A model generated the notes under the pieces. The model saw only the letters and a program-made list of their open reading frames with translations. It did no database searches and was not told the origin of the DNA. Made by a program: the position numbers and the translations under genes. Shown one piece after another: positions 33,344 to 43,055 of a stretch of 64,000 nt of DNA. The number at the start of each line of letters is the position of its first letter. The stretch's first letter is position 1. This DNA comes from Burkholderiales bacterium RIFCSPLOWO2_12_FULL_61_40 (GTDB taxonomy: Bacteria > Pseudomonadota > Gammaproteobacteria > Burkholderiales > Burkholderiaceae_C), in NCBI GenBank assembly GCA_001770935.1, contig MESI01000061.1, positions 1-64,000 on the forward strand, read 5' to 3'.

Positions 33344-36250
33344 ATGCCCAAAATTCTCAAATCTGCCCCCACCACCACCTTGCAATTACCCGCCCAGGCC
33401 ATCAGCGAAGAAGTGTTATTGGAGAAATACGCCAAGGCGGATGAAAAAAATATTCTGGACGTCAACCAACGCGTGGCGCGCGCCCTGGCAGAGCAGGAAG
33501 TTCCAGCCGAGCGGGAGCAATGGGAAGCCCGGTTTCTGGACGCCTTGCAAGGGGGGTTTTTACCCGCTGGGCGCATCCAGTCGGCAGCCGGCACCGATCT
33601 GGCGGCCACACTCATCAACTGTTTTGTGCAACCGGTAGGCGACTCCATTGCCCAAGAGGAAGATGGGCACCCCGGCATTTACACCGCGCTCACCCAAGCG
33701 GCCGAAACCATGCGCCGTGGCGGCGGTGTGGGTTATGACTTTTCCCGCATCCGCCCACGCGGTGCCTGGGTGGGCAGCACCCAAAGCAGCGCCTCCGGGC
33801 CTGTCAGCTATATGCGGGTGTTTGACCGTTCTTGCGAGACGGTCGAGTCTGCCGGCGCACGCCGCGGGGCGCAGATGGGTGTGCTGCGCTGCGACCACCC
33901 CGACATCGAAGAATTCATCCACGCCAAAGATGCCGGTGACCTCAAGAATTTCAATATTTCGGTGGGCATTACCGATGCGTTCATGCAGGCCGTGCAGAGC
34001 GATTCCATGGTGGATCTGGTGCACCACGCACGCCCCGGACAAGGCCAAGTAGCCGCAGGCGCCTACCAAAAAGAGATCAAGGCCGGTGAGTCTGGCAGCG
34101 CCCAATGGGTGTACCGCAGCATTCGCGCAGCGGACCTGTGGGACCAGATCATGCGCTCCACCTACGACCACGCCGAACCCGGCGTGCTGTTTCTGGACAC
34201 CATCAACCGCGACAACAACCTGGCCTATTGCGAAACCATTGCCAGCACCAACCCCTGCGCCGAGCAGCCACTTCCACCCTATGGCTGCTGCTGCCTGGGC
34301 TCTATCGACCTGACCCGGTTCGTGCGCAAGCCCTTTACCGACAAAGCGCACTTTGACGACGCGGGCTTTGCCGAGCTGGCCCGCGTGGCCACACGCATGC
34401 TGGACAACGTGCTGGATGCCACCGTCTGGCCGCTGCCGCAACAACAAGAAGAAGCACGCAGCAAGCGCCGTGTGGGCTTGGGCTTTACCGGCCTGGGTGA
34501 TGCACTGGTCATGCTCAACGTGCCTTACAACACTCCGGCCGCCCGGACCATCGCCGAACACATTTCACGCCTGATGCGCGACACCGCCTACGACGCCTCG
34601 GTCGCGCTGGCCCAGGAACGTGGGGCCTTCCCCCTGTTCAACGCCGACCTCTACCTGAGCGGACCCAGTTTTGCGTCCCGCCTGCCCACCGCACTCAAGG
34701 ACCGCATTCGCAGCCACGGACTGCGCAACTCGCATTTGCTGTCGATTGCGCCCACCGGCACCATCAGCCTCGCATTTGCCGACAACGCCAGCAATGGCAT
34801 TGAGCCGGCGTTCAGTTGGACCTATACCCGCAAGAAGCGCATGCCCGACGGCGGTTTCAAGGAATATGCGGTCGAAGACCACGCCTGGCGCCTGTACCGC
34901 CATCTAAAGGGCAAAGATGCGGCCTTGACGCCTGCATTTGTCACGGCGCTGGAGCTCAGCGCGCAAGACCACTCCCTGATGGTGGCGGCCGTGGCGCCGT
35001 TTATTGACACCGCCATCTCCAAAACCGTCAATGTGCCGGCCGACTACCCCTATGCGGACTTCCAGAATCTGTACATGGATGCGTGGAGTTCCGGCCTCAA
35101 AGGGCTCGCCACCTACCGGCCCAACTCGGTGCTGGGTTCCGTCCTGAGTGTGGGCGCCGCGCCCGCCGCAGCGCCTTTGCAAATTGCAGATGCCAACCAG
35201 CGCCTGGCGCTGGACAAGCTGCCCGCACCCGTGCTGTCGTCCCTGCGCTGGCCCAACCGCCCTGAGTTGCCCGGCGGCAACCCGGCCTGGACCTTCATGG
35301 TGCGCCATACCTTTGGCGACTTTGCGCTGTTTGTGGGCGAACTGGCCTCGGGTGAAGGCCAGCCACCCAAACCTTTTGAAGTGTGGGTCAACGGCACGGA
35401 CGAGCCGCGCGGCCTGGGCGCTCTGGCCAAAACGCTTTCCATGGACCTGCGGACCAACGACCCCGCCTGGTTGCGCCTCAAACTGGATGCACTGTCCACC
35501 GTGGCCGAAGAGCACGCCTTTGAAATGCCCTTCCCGCCGCATGGCCACAAACGCCTGTTCCCCGGCGTGGTGGCGGCCACGGCAGCGGTCATCCGCTGGC
35601 GCTGCGAGCAACTCAACGCCTTTGCCGGCGCGGACAATCCGCAAAACACCCCCGTGCTCAACGCCATGTTCAGCCGTGCCGAGCCACAAACCGGCCCTTC
35701 GGGCACATTGGCCTGGTCGGTGGACATTGACAACGCGGCCACGGGTGAAGCCTTCACTTTGACACTCAAGGAAGTCACCCTGCCCGGTGCGGATGGCAAT
35801 ATGGTGACGCGCCCTTGTGCCGTGGGCTTCTCCGGCAACTACCCGCGCGCACTGGATGGCTTGGCCCGCTTGCTGTCGCTGGACATGCGTGTGATCGATC
35901 CGGCCTGGATTGGCATGAAGTTGCGCAAGCTACTCAACTACGCAGAGCCCCTGGGCCATTTCATGGCATTTGTGCCCGGCCTGCCCCATGGCGAACGCCG
36001 CCAGCAAACCTGGCCGTCCACCGTGGCGTATATGGCCCGTCTGATCATCCACCGCTACGCCATGCTGGGCGTGTTGAACGAAGAAGGCTACCCCCTGCGC
36101 GACATGGGTGTGCTGGACGTGCCGCAAGACAGCGCCGTGCCCCACACCATGGCGGGCAAAACCTGCCCGGAATGCGGCAACCCCACCGTGATCCACAAAG
36201 ACGGTTGCGATTTCTGCACTGCCTGCGGCTATGTGGGTCAGTGCGGCTAA
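33344..36250 (+). CDS. nrdJ: NrdJ, adenosylcobalamin-dependent ribonucleotide reductase (class II)
   Basis: 968 aa, single-chain B12-dependent reductase making deoxyribonucleotides without oxygen. The N-terminal region includes LPAGRIQSAAGT and GGGVGYDFSRIRPRG; the active-site NPCAEQPLPPYGCC is near 302; SIAPTGTISLAFADNASNGIEP is the effector/substrate region; two TSCPD-like repeats follow (about 650-900; GLGALAKTLSMDLRTNDPAWLRLKL and ALDGLARLLSLDMRVIDPAWIGMKL), then a C-terminal zinc ribbon CPECGN...CDFCTACGYVGQCG, which likely carries the redox-active cysteines. ATG 33344. Strong terminator downstream. Confidence 0.95.
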   Translation: MPKILKSAPTTTLQLPAQAISEEVLLEKYAKADEKNILDVNQRVARALAEQEVPAEREQWEARFLDALQGGFLPAGRIQSAAGTDLAATLINCFVQPVGDSIAQEEDGHPGIYTALTQAAETMRRGGGVGYDFSRIRPRGAWVGSTQSSASGPVSYMRVFDRSCETVESAGARRGAQMGVLRCDHPDIEEFIHAKDAGDLKNFNISVGITDAFMQAVQSDSMVDLVHHARPGQGQVAAGAYQKEIKAGESGSAQWVYRSIRAADLWDQIMRSTYDHAEPGVLFLDTINRDNNLAYCETIASTNPCAEQPLPPYGCCCLGSIDLTRFVRKPFTDKAHFDDAGFAELARVATRMLDNVLDATVWPLPQQQEEARSKRRVGLGFTGLGDALVMLNVPYNTPAARTIAEHISRLMRDTAYDASVALAQERGAFPLFNADLYLSGPSFASRLPTALKDRIRSHGLRNSHLLSIAPTGTISLAFADNASNGIEPAFSWTYTRKKRMPDGGFKEYAVEDHAWRLYRHLKGKDAALTPAFVTALELSAQDHSLMVAAVAPFIDTAISKTVNVPADYPYADFQNLYMDAWSSGLKGLATYRPNSVLGSVLSVGAAPAAAPLQIADANQRLALDKLPAPVLSSLRWPNRPELPGGNPAWTFMVRHTFGDFALFVGELASGEGQPPKPFEVWVNGTDEPRGLGALAKTLSMDLRTNDPAWLRLKLDALSTVAEEHAFEMPFPPHGHKRLFPGVVAATAAVIRWRCEQLNAFAGADNPQNTPVLNAMFSRAEPQTGPSGTLAWSVDIDNAATGEAFTLTLKEVTLPGADGNMVTRPCAVGFSGNYPRALDGLARLLSLDMRVIDPAWIGMKLRKLLNYAEPLGHFMAFVPGLPHGERRQQTWPSTVAYMARLIIHRYAMLGVLNEEGYPLRDMGVLDVPQDSAVPHTMAGKTCPECGNPTVIHKDGCDFCTACGYVGQCG

Positions 36251-36324
36251 GCGCCACGGTTATCCGGCTGTGAAAATTTGAAGCCTTGAGTTGAAAAGCC
36301 GCCCGGTGCGGATTTTCGAGCCCC

Positions 36325-36360
36325 AAAAGCAGTTTCTCGCAAGAGAAACTGCTTTTTTTT
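36325..36360 (+). terminator. Rho-independent terminator after nrdJ
   Basis: Perfect stem with arms AAAAGCAGTTTCTC and GAGAAACTGCTTTT around a GCAA tetraloop, followed by a run of T. It is 75 bases after the nrdJ stop and can work in either direction. Confidence 0.95.
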
Positions 36361-36594
36361 ATTGGCATTGGGGCAAACGCAAGTCAATCGGTCAAAGCTC
36401 TGAACCTGGGTAGCGGCCTGTACCGGCGACGGGGCGCTTGCGCGTTGTCAATCGGCAAACAGGGGCGGCATCTAGCATTCGCCACTCCAATAGCCAGCCT
36501 TCCTTCACACGCTCCTGGCGGGTTACAGAGGGGCTGCTTGAGTCAACCCGGTAGCAAGTCCGCCCCGGCCTGCTCTCCATTGTCAGGAGTTCCC
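36361..36594. other. Leader region upstream of the chemoreceptor gene
   Basis: With the terminator this makes a 344-base gene-free stretch. It contains a near-repeat, GTCAATCGGTCAAA (about 36384) and GTCAATCGGCAAA (about 36448), and ends in AGGAG, the ribosome-binding site for 36595. Parts resemble c-di-GMP riboswitch boxes (GGCAAAC, CAAAGC, GGTAGCGG) but the spacing does not fit, so no riboswitch is called. Confidence 0.3.
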
Positions 36595-38733
36595 ATGCCC
36601 GTTCTTCACCGCCTCAGCCTGGCGCAAAAGTTTCTCATCCTCGGCGCCATGGCGCTGCTGATGACCGTACTCCCCACCGGGCTGTATCTTTCGGTAGCCC
36701 TGCCCGAGATTGGCATGGCCCGGCTGGAGGCCCGGGGAGGAAGACCCTTGATGGCGCTGCAAAAAGTGGTCCAGCTGACCCAGCAGCACCGCGGCATTGC
36801 AGCGGGCATGCTGGGCGGCAACGAGGTGCTGGCCCTGCGGCGCCCTGATACCCGCGATGCGCTGAACCAAGCCATCGTCAAACTGGATGACAGCCTGAAA
36901 GCCGCCGGTGCCTCGGCGCGCACCATTGCGCAGTGGAACGAGCACAAGCGGCGCTGGTCCACGCTTGAACAGTCCGTGGCGGACCGGAAGCTGAATTCGG
37001 CGGAGAGTTCAGCACAACACACACAACTGATCGCCCAACTCCTGGAGCTCAACAGCGACGTTCTGGACGAGTTTTCCCTCACCTACGACGCCCGTCCCGA
37101 CAGTTATGCCTTGATCCTTGCGGCATTCAGCGAAGCCCCGTCGCTGGCCGAACGATTGGGCCAACTGCGCGCCCAAGGCACCGGATTTTTGGCCCTTAAA
37201 AGCCTGCCGTTGGAAAAACGTGGCAGTTTGTCGGCGACTCAGGCCCGCGCCAATGAACTGTTCAGCGACATGCTGCGCAACCTGAACAAGGCGAATTCCG
37301 CCAATCCCGCGTTGAAAAAGGCCATGGCCAGCAAAGTCCAAACCCTGCAGACGCAGGTGGTCCTCACACTGGCCATGGTGGACCAGAACCTGATCAACGC
37401 GCGTGAACTGAGCATGCCGGCCAATGTGTATTTCCAGGATTTCACCGACACTATCGACGCGGTGTACACCTTCAATGGCGTGGCCTTGCATGCTGTCACC
37501 GCATTACTGGACCAACGGGCCAGGGAATTGCGTCGAAACTCAATACTGGTCCTGGGCTTGCTGCTGACCCTATGGGCATCGGTTGTTATGCTCTCGCTGG
37601 CCTTTGTGCGCAGCATTACCGGCCCCGTCCATGAAGCGCTGGAAGTCGCCCACGCGGCCTCCGAAGGGGACCTGACGGCCCCCATACCGGTGCGTGGCAG
37701 CAACGAGATCGGGCAGCTGATGCGGGCGCTTGCCAACATGAAGAACAAGCTCACCCCCATCGTCGCAGCCGTACGCAACAACGCCATCAGCGTGGCCAAT
37801 GACAGCACGGCGATCGCACAGGGCAGTCTGGAGCAGAGTCGGCGCATTGAACAGCAGTCTGCCGCCTTGGAAGAAGTCGCCGCGTCGATACATGAGCTGG
37901 ACTCGGCCGTCAAAAACAACGCCCACAACGCGCAGCAAGCCAACCAACACGCACAAGCCGCCGCCAAAGTGGCAATTGTGGGGGGGGAAGTGGTCCAGCA
38001 GATGATTTTCACCATGCAAGGCATCCATACCGGAAGCCAGCAGATTGCAGAAATTCTCAATGTCATCAATGGGATTGCGTTCCAGACCAATATCCTCGCA
38101 CTCAACGCCGCCGTAGAAGCCGCCCGTGCGGGGGAGCAAGGCCGCGGCTTCGCGGTGGTGGCCAGTGAAGTGCGCATTCTGGCCCAGCGCAGCGCCGGCG
38201 CTTCCAAGGAAATCAAGCGCCTGATCACCACCAGCGTCGAACGGGTGGAGGAAGGGTTGGCACTGGTGGAGCAGACCGGCGTGACGGTGGCAGAAATCGT
38301 GACCGCCATCCAGCGCGTGGCGGATTACATGGGAGACATCAGCGCTGCCAGCGAAGAACAAAGCACCAGCGTGGCCCAGGTCAGCGAAGCCGTATCGCAT
38401 ATCGACAAAGCGACCCAGGAAAATGCCGCGCTGGTGGAAGAAAGCGCCGCCGCCGCCGATAGTCTGCAGCACCAGGCCCAGCATCTGGTGCAATCCGTGG
38501 CGGTGTTCACGCTGGATGAGGACCACCGGCAGGGTGCGCCCACCAGAGCGGCGGTTCCACTACGTCCATCCAGCCGAGGCCTTGGGCGTGAACCTGAGCG
38601 CCGCGGGCTCCATCGCGCACAAAACGTGTCGCGCATTCAACCCTCCTTGTCGGCCAAGGTCCAATCCGCACGGGTTGCGGCGGCCAAGCCCCTGCCCCCA
38701 CACAACACCGACGAACAATGGACCACTTTTTGA
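36595..38733 (+). CDS. Methyl-accepting chemotaxis protein (possible NIT-type sensor)
   Basis: 712 aa; ATG 36595 has AGGAG upstream. First membrane segment about 12-32, a long helical periplasmic domain (about 33-315), second segment about 322-345, HAMP ([13 protein letters not shown] onward), then the signalling domain with the hairpin [30 protein letters not shown]. The sensor region has [17 protein letters not shown], resembling nitrate/nitrite-sensing NIT domains (tentative). The C-terminus ends EQWTTF, a WxxF tail like the pentapeptide that tethers CheR/CheB. Convergent with the hybrid kinase. Confidence 0.92.
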   Translation: MPVLHRLSLAQKFLILGAMALLMTVLPTGLYLSVALPEIGMARLEARGGRPLMALQKVVQLTQQHRGIAAGMLGGNEVLALRRPDTRDALNQAIVKLDDSLKAAGASARTIAQWNEHKRRWSTLEQSVADRKLNSAESSAQHTQLIAQLLELNSDVLDEFSLTYDARPDSYALILAAFSEAPSLAERLGQLRAQGTGFLALKSLPLEKRGSLSATQARANELFSDMLRNLNKANSANPALKKAMASKVQTLQTQVVLTLAMVDQNLINARELSMPANVYFQDFTDTIDAVYTFNGVALHAVTALLDQRARELRRNSILVLGLLLTLWASVVMLSLAFVRSITGPVHEALEVAHAASEGDLTAPIPVRGSNEIGQLMRALANMKNKLTPIVAAVRNNAISVANDSTAIAQGSLEQSRRIEQQSAALEEVAASIHELDSAVKNNAHNAQQANQHAQAAAKVAIVGGEVVQQMIFTMQGIHTGSQQIAEILNVINGIAFQTNILALNAAVEAARAGEQGRGFAVVASEVRILAQRSAGASKEIKRLITTSVERVEEGLALVEQTGVTVAEIVTAIQRVADYMGDISAASEEQSTSVAQVSEAVSHIDKATQENAALVEESAAAADSLQHQAQHLVQSVAVFTLDEDHRQGAPTRAAVPLRPSSRGLGREPERRGLHRAQNVSRIQPSLSAKVQSARVAAAKPLPPHNTDEQWTTF

Positions 38734-38756
38734 GGCCCTCCACCGCGCAAGGGCCG

Positions 38757-41231
38757 TCACGCCATACGCGCTTGTGATGCGTGCAACAGATCCAGAAAGG
38801 CCTGCTGTGTTCCAGGCTTGTTCAGGCAATGGTCGAAGCCATGCGCCAGGTACCTGGCGTGGCTCTGGGCGTCGTCACTGCCCGAGTAAGCCACGATCAC
38901 GCTGGGTTTTTGCGCGGCCTGGGCCTGGAAGTCACGAATCCGCTGGAGCGCCTCCAACCCGCCCATGATGGGCATTTCAATGTCCATGAAAATCAGATCG
39001 GGGCGACGGCGCATGACCATCTCCAGCGCCTCACTGCCGTTGATGGCGGCTTCCACCTCCAACTCTGCGTACTGCAGCTGGGCCTGCATGACCATGCGAT
39101 TGAAATCGTCATCGTCAACGAGCAGAACGCTCTGCGCCCCCAGTGCCTGGGGCTCACGCACCACAGGCGCAGCCCCATTGGACGCAGCACCAACGGGCAC
39201 ATCAAAATCGGCGCCACCTGTCCAAGGATTCAATTCCAAGGTGAGCGTGGTCCCCAAGGCGTCTGACGTCTCCATGGACAGGCTGCCACCTTGCACCTGT
39301 GCCAACAGGTGTGAGGAATAGGCCCCCAGCCCGGTCCCGCCCTGTTTTCCATCGGTTGCATATTTGGTGAAAAACCTGTCCCGCATGGATGCCAGCACCG
39401 CTCCATGGTTGTGGATGCGCACACCGACCAGGGGGCCATCGTGCAGCGCCACGCGAACCACCGAATGCTCCGGCGCCGCTTCCACCGCATTTTTGACCAG
39501 ATTGGCCACAATCGAGTAACACAAGGACTCCTCGCCACTGGCAAAAACATGCCCCAACGGGTCCGTGACTTCCATCGACACCGATTTGGACCGCGCATGG
39601 GCGCTCAGGTCCTGCAACACGGATTTGACCAGGGCCGTCAGGTCCACACATGCAGGCGCAACCACATAGCTCCCGTTTTCCATGCGGTACAGGTCCAGGG
39701 AAAGGTTGACCATGTGCAGCGCCCGGTTGGCGGCGCTTTCCATCATGCACAGGACGCGCTCCTCTTGCGCATTCATCACACGCCCCGCACGCAGCAGGGC
39801 CGGTGCGGCGACGAGGCTGCCCAGCGGGGTTTTCAGGTCATGGCGTGCAATACGTTCAACCGTCTCCAGCGAGGACATGGCCTGCGTCAGCGCCACGTTC
39901 TTGGTGTCCAGTTCGGCGGTGCGCTGCTGCACACGTTCTTCCAGCACACGCTCCGACGCTTGCAAGGACTCCACCAGCCGCTGTTGCGCCACCAAAGCCT
40001 CCTTCTGGGCAAGCGACTTTTCGCGGCGCATGGTGTTGAAGCGATCAGCCAGCGCAAATGCCAGCAGCATCATTTCCAGCCCCGAGCCAAACTGCAAGGC
40101 ATTCACCGTGAAGGGATTGGTAGGCAGCCACCCCAAAGCCCTGAGTACCGAAACGATGGCGGCCAAACACAGCACAGCAAACGCCGCCAAAAAGAAATAG
40201 GCAATGCGTTGGCGTTTGAAAGCACACCACACACCCATAACCAAAACCAGCGCACCGGTCGCCCCGTACAACAGGGCGGCAGGTTTGACCAAAACGGGCA
40301 GTGCCAGGCTAAAACCCATCGGCGCCGCAAGATAAACGCCTACCAACGGTTTCAACAATCGGTCCGAATGCGGGATGACCCTGCGGGTATGGAGGATGTA
40401 GCGCATGAAAACCAGCAAGGCCGCCAGCGAATAGGAATACCCCACGCTGGTGGCGATGTTCGACCACAGCGGCGCGTCATTCCATAAAAACTCTTTTGCC
40501 AAGCCGTTTTGCGCAGCCATGGTGAGTGCCATGCTGGAGACGAACGCGACGTACAGCAGATAGGCCACATCCCAGAGCGCCACAAAAAGCAACAGATTGA
40601 ACAGGATCATCGCCGCGGCAATGCCGAAATACCACGCCTGGGCCATGTAGTCGCTGCGCTCATAGGCATGAAACGCCTGTGGCTCCCACAGCCGGGTCGG
40701 GAGTGTGATCGGGCCGTGGGAGCGGACGCGCAGGTACACCGTCTGTTGGGCATGTGCCGCCACCTGGAGCGGGAACACAAAAAAACGATTGGCGTAGGGG
40801 CGCGCGGCAAAAGGCATCACGCTACCGGCTTCCACCGATACGGGGGCTGCGCCGACCGTGGGCTGGTGGAATTGGATGCTGGTGATACCGGGGTATTGCA
40901 CCTCCAGCATGCGTTGCAGCGCCTGGTCACTGGTGTTGTTCAGGGTCAGCCGCAACCAGTACGCAGAGCGGCTGTAGCCAAAATTCAGCGTGTCCCCGGC
41001 CGGATAATCCGCCTGGAAGCGTCCCGCAACGTCTGTGCTTTGCACATCGGCCAGTGTCAATGCCCGCCCCGGATCTTCCAGAACCGAGAAATATTCGGTC
41101 AGCGATACCGATGCGGTGTCGCTGGGGCGAACCTCCAGCACCCGGTCGGCAGCCCAGGCCCAAGGCGATAACAGGCAGCCCCCGCACAGGAGCAGAGTTG
41201 CCAGTATTCTGCGTCCGCAGCCTGTGTACAT
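38757..41231 (-). CDS. 7TMR-DISM hybrid sensor histidine kinase
   Basis: 824 aa. Signal peptide (to about 27), an extracellular 7TMR-DISM sensor domain (about 40-185), seven membrane segments (about 200-395), a coiled coil, a HisKA domain with IARHDLKTPLGSLV (phospho-His near 464), an HATPase domain (NLVKNAVEAAPE, GGTGLGAYSSHLL), and a C-terminal receiver (VLLVDDDDFNRMV, LIFMDIEMPIMGG, Asp near 748). Ligand unknown; DISM domains often bind carbohydrates or other small molecules. No partner regulator gene is adjacent. Confidence 0.92.
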   Translation of the reverse strand: MYTGCGRRILATLLLCGGCLLSPWAWAADRVLEVRPSDTASVSLTEYFSVLEDPGRALTLADVQSTDVAGRFQADYPAGDTLNFGYSRSAYWLRLTLNNTSDQALQRMLEVQYPGITSIQFHQPTVGAAPVSVEAGSVMPFAARPYANRFFVFPLQVAAHAQQTVYLRVRSHGPITLPTRLWEPQAFHAYERSDYMAQAWYFGIAAAMILFNLLLFVALWDVAYLLYVAFVSSMALTMAAQNGLAKEFLWNDAPLWSNIATSVGYSYSLAALLVFMRYILHTRRVIPHSDRLLKPLVGVYLAAPMGFSLALPVLVKPAALLYGATGALVLVMGVWCAFKRQRIAYFFLAAFAVLCLAAIVSVLRALGWLPTNPFTVNALQFGSGLEMMLLAFALADRFNTMRREKSLAQKEALVAQQRLVESLQASERVLEERVQQRTAELDTKNVALTQAMSSLETVERIARHDLKTPLGSLVAAPALLRAGRVMNAQEERVLCMMESAANRALHMVNLSLDLYRMENGSYVVAPACVDLTALVKSVLQDLSAHARSKSVSMEVTDPLGHVFASGEESLCYSIVANLVKNAVEAAPEHSVVRVALHDGPLVGVRIHNHGAVLASMRDRFFTKYATDGKQGGTGLGAYSSHLLAQVQGGSLSMETSDALGTTLTLELNPWTGGADFDVPVGAASNGAAPVVREPQALGAQSVLLVDDDDFNRMVMQAQLQYAELEVEAAINGSEALEMVMRRRPDLIFMDIEMPIMGGLEALQRIRDFQAQAAQKPSVIVAYSGSDDAQSHARYLAHGFDHCLNKPGTQQAFLDLLHASQARMA

Positions 41232-41365
41232 GCCCGTATCCCTTCAGTGACTGGTATGGATCGTTCGCCGCACCATTCTGGCACCAAAAAGGGGCACTCA
41301 AAAGGCGAACCGTCAACGCCGTGCAGATTACTGACGGAAGGGGTTTGACGGCAGGGGCATGAAGA

Positions 41366-41416
41366 TTGCTACACTTTCAATAGCTGCATGCGCAGTATCT
41401 GTGCGGGCTAGAGCCC
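41366..41416 (+). repeat. Dispersed intergenic repeat, copy 3
   Basis: TTGCTACACTTTCAATAGCTGCATGCGCAG, then GTGCGGGCTAGAGCCC: a full-length copy. Its right end overlaps the last codons and supplies the TAG stop of the TetR gene (minus strand, 41408-41410). Confidence 0.75.
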
Positions 41417-42097
41417 GATTTGGTCGATATTTTTTCGGCTGGACTTCTCTTTCCAGCAACCGGCCCCCAGCAGCACGACCTGCAACTGCTGAACAAAGTT
41501 TTCTGTCATTTCCTGCTCCAGCAGGGGCTGCTCGGGCGGCAGGTCCAGAATCTCGGGTGCGGCGGCCAGCATGGTGGTGACGATCAAACCACACACCATC
41601 TGCAGGCTGCTGGTGGGCATGTCGGGGTAGACCCCCAAACGGCGAAAATCCTGCGCCATCTCATTGGTGAAATGGATCACGTCATTGCGGATGGCCAGCC
41701 GCAATATGCGGCTGCCGCCCGAGCGCTCGCTCGAAATGAACAGAAACTGCAAGCGGTTTTGTTTGACGTACTGGTAGTACACCTGCACCGAGCGGCGCAC
41801 CATGTCGTTGGGCGCAACCCCCGTTTGGCGGGCTTCGCGCAGCAAACGGCGCAGGGTGATGCCCATCTCCTCCACCAGGGCCAGCCCCAGCTCATCGGTA
41901 TTGCGGAAATGGCGGTAAAACGCGTTGGGCACCATGCCGGCCTCGCGCGCGATCTCGCGGATGCCCAGGCTGGTGAAGCTGCGCCCCTCCCCGATCAGGT
42001 CCAGCGCGGCCTGCAACAGGCTGGCGCGGGTCAGGTCTTTGCGCTCACTGCGGGTCAGGGTGTCCTGGCGCTTGGCGGCCGGCGACGGTACTGGCAT
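41408..42097 (-). CDS. FabR-like TetR family repressor
   Basis: 229 aa; ATG 42097. N-terminal helix-turn-helix (SFTSLGIREIAREAGMVPNAFYRHFRNTDELGLALVEEM) and a C-terminal ligand domain with the FabR-type blocks VQVYYQYVKQNRLQFLFISSERSGGS and MAQDFRRLGVYPD. FabR and the related DesT repress unsaturated fatty acid genes in response to acyl-CoA/ACP pools. Two GTAC-rich palindromes in the divergent intergenic region are probable operators. The last two residues and stop codon come from a repeat element. No fatty-acid gene is adjacent, so the target here may be the unknown pair at 42314-42977. Confidence 0.85.
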   Translation of the reverse strand: MPVPSPAAKRQDTLTRSERKDLTRASLLQAALDLIGEGRSFTSLGIREIAREAGMVPNAFYRHFRNTDELGLALVEEMGITLRRLLREARQTGVAPNDMVRRSVQVYYQYVKQNRLQFLFISSERSGGSRILRLAIRNDVIHFTNEMAQDFRRLGVYPDMPTSSLQMVCGLIVTTMLAAAPEILDLPPEQPLLEQEMTENFVQQLQVVLLGAGCWKEKSSRKNIDQIGL

Positions 42098-42145
42098 GTG
42101 TTGACTCCAAATGGTTCCGGCAAATGCACCCACTTGCCACTATAT

Positions 42146-42161
42146 GTGTACGTACGTACCA
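42146..42161. promoter_or_regulatory. Candidate TetR operator 1 (near tetR start)
   Basis: GTGTACGTACGTACCA contains the perfect palindrome GTACGTACGTAC (42148-42159), about 50 bases upstream of the repressor ATG. The GTGTAC half-site recurs in operator 2, suggesting autoregulation. Confidence 0.55.
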
Positions 42162-42252
42162 AATTAATTTCACTGCATTCACCAATAAACACGGCCATGA
42201 ATAAGCAAGTTATTGGCAAAGTCCTCTAAAGCAAAGCGTTAGCGTAGACATT

Positions 42253-42272
42253 TTGTGTACAAATGTACACAA
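42253..42272. promoter_or_regulatory. Candidate TetR operator 2 (upstream of 42314 gene)
   Basis: Perfect inverted repeat TTGTGTAC-AAAT-GTACACAA, 41 bases before the ATG at 42314. It shares GTGTAC with operator 1 and is of the size expected for a TetR dimer. Confidence 0.65.
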
Positions 42273-42313
42273 TAAACCATGCCACAAGCCAACGCCCCCG
42301 AAAGGATTTCCAG

Positions 42314-42565
42314 ATGACGGTTATAGACCATAACGTGCCCGCCACCTGGGCCCAGACCCTCACCACACCCTTGAACCGAGAAAGCACCCTGAAAAACCCC
42401 TGGGTGGAATCGACTGTCCGGCTCAGTGCCGTGATCCAGGCACTGTGCCAAAAATACGGCCTGTTTTACAACACGGGCTGCCTGTTCAAACAGTACTGGG
42501 CCGTGATGGCGCGGATTCTGACCTTTACCCTGCCGCCCAAAAACGTCCCTGCCCTGCCTTCTTGA
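42314..42565 (+). CDS. Uncharacterised 83-residue protein
   Basis: Start ATG 42314 with AAAGGA upstream. 83 aa with no signal peptide and no motif that I recognise; it is aromatic and cysteine-containing in the middle (CQKYGLFYNTGCLFKQYW) with a hydrophobic stretch after it (VMARILTFTLPP). It lies just after a perfect palindromic operator and 19 bases before the next gene, so both are probably transcribed together under the TetR repressor. No function assigned. Confidence 0.65.
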   Translation: MTVIDHNVPATWAQTLTTPLNRESTLKNPWVESTVRLSAVIQALCQKYGLFYNTGCLFKQYWAVMARILTFTLPPKNVPALPS

Positions 42566-42584
42566 AACCTCTGGAGCCCTCCCC

Positions 42585-42977
42585 ATGACCACCAGCCCCA
42601 AAGCCCCCGCCAAGACCCTGGCAAAAAAATCGCCCCAAACCGACGCTGCGGCGGAGCCATCGCTGCGCTTTCACCACTCCAAGGCCCTGCGCACCAAAAC
42701 CACCCAGGTCCTGGACGCACTGGACGCAGCACCCACCCAGCCCCAGCATGCCGAAGCCCTGGCCGATCTGGTGGCGGAGCTGGTCGACGTGGGGATGGAC
42801 TACTACTTCCTGCGGGCGCTGCAACGGGCCGAGGTCGGCTTTCTTACCGAGCAGTCCGCGCGCCTGGGTTTGTCCGGGGCGAGCAAACTCATCAACTCGG
42901 TCAGCCGAAAGTTCATTGTGCGCATGGACGCGACCCAGTTGCAGGTCGTTGCCAGCCATATCCGGGACCTCGCCTGA
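42585..42977 (+). CDS. Uncharacterised 130-residue protein
   Basis: 130 aa with TGGAG upstream of ATG 42585. Lys/Ala/Pro-rich N-terminus (1-25), then a predicted helical domain (ALADLVAELVDVGMDYYFLRAL, SARLGLSGASKLINSVSRKF). Composition of the first 25 residues (PKAPAKTLAKKS) recalls histone- or phasin-like tails, but I recognise no family. Probably cotranscribed with 42314-42565. A repeat element follows. Confidence 0.65.
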   Translation: MTTSPKAPAKTLAKKSPQTDAAAEPSLRFHHSKALRTKTTQVLDALDAAPTQPQHAEALADLVAELVDVGMDYYFLRALQRAEVGFLTEQSARLGLSGASKLINSVSRKFIVRMDATQLQVVASHIRDLA

Positions 42978-42996
42978 GCCGCAGGTTGCCCCGCAT

Positions 42997-43047
42997 TTGC
43001 TATTAAATAAGGAGCTGCTTGCGCAATGAATACGGGGGCTGGAGGCC
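42997..43047 (+). repeat. Dispersed intergenic repeat, copy 4
   Basis: TTGCTATTAAATAAGGAGCT then GCTTGCGCA and TACGGGGGCTGGAGGCC: full-length copy between the convergent ends of 42585-42977 and the REC-GGDEF gene. Confidence 0.75.
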
Positions 43048-43055
43048 AATTTGGC

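Noticed and set aside
36371-36440. Possible c-di-GMP-I riboswitch before the chemoreceptor gene
   Set aside because: GGCAAAC, CAAAGC and GGTAGCGG boxes occur in order, but the stems between them are too short and not complementary. A covariance-model search (c-di-GMP-I family) would decide.
42197-42229. Ten-codon open frame (MNKQVIGKVL) between the two palindromes
   Set aside because: No ribosome-binding site and no sign of a leader-peptide attenuator; likely chance.
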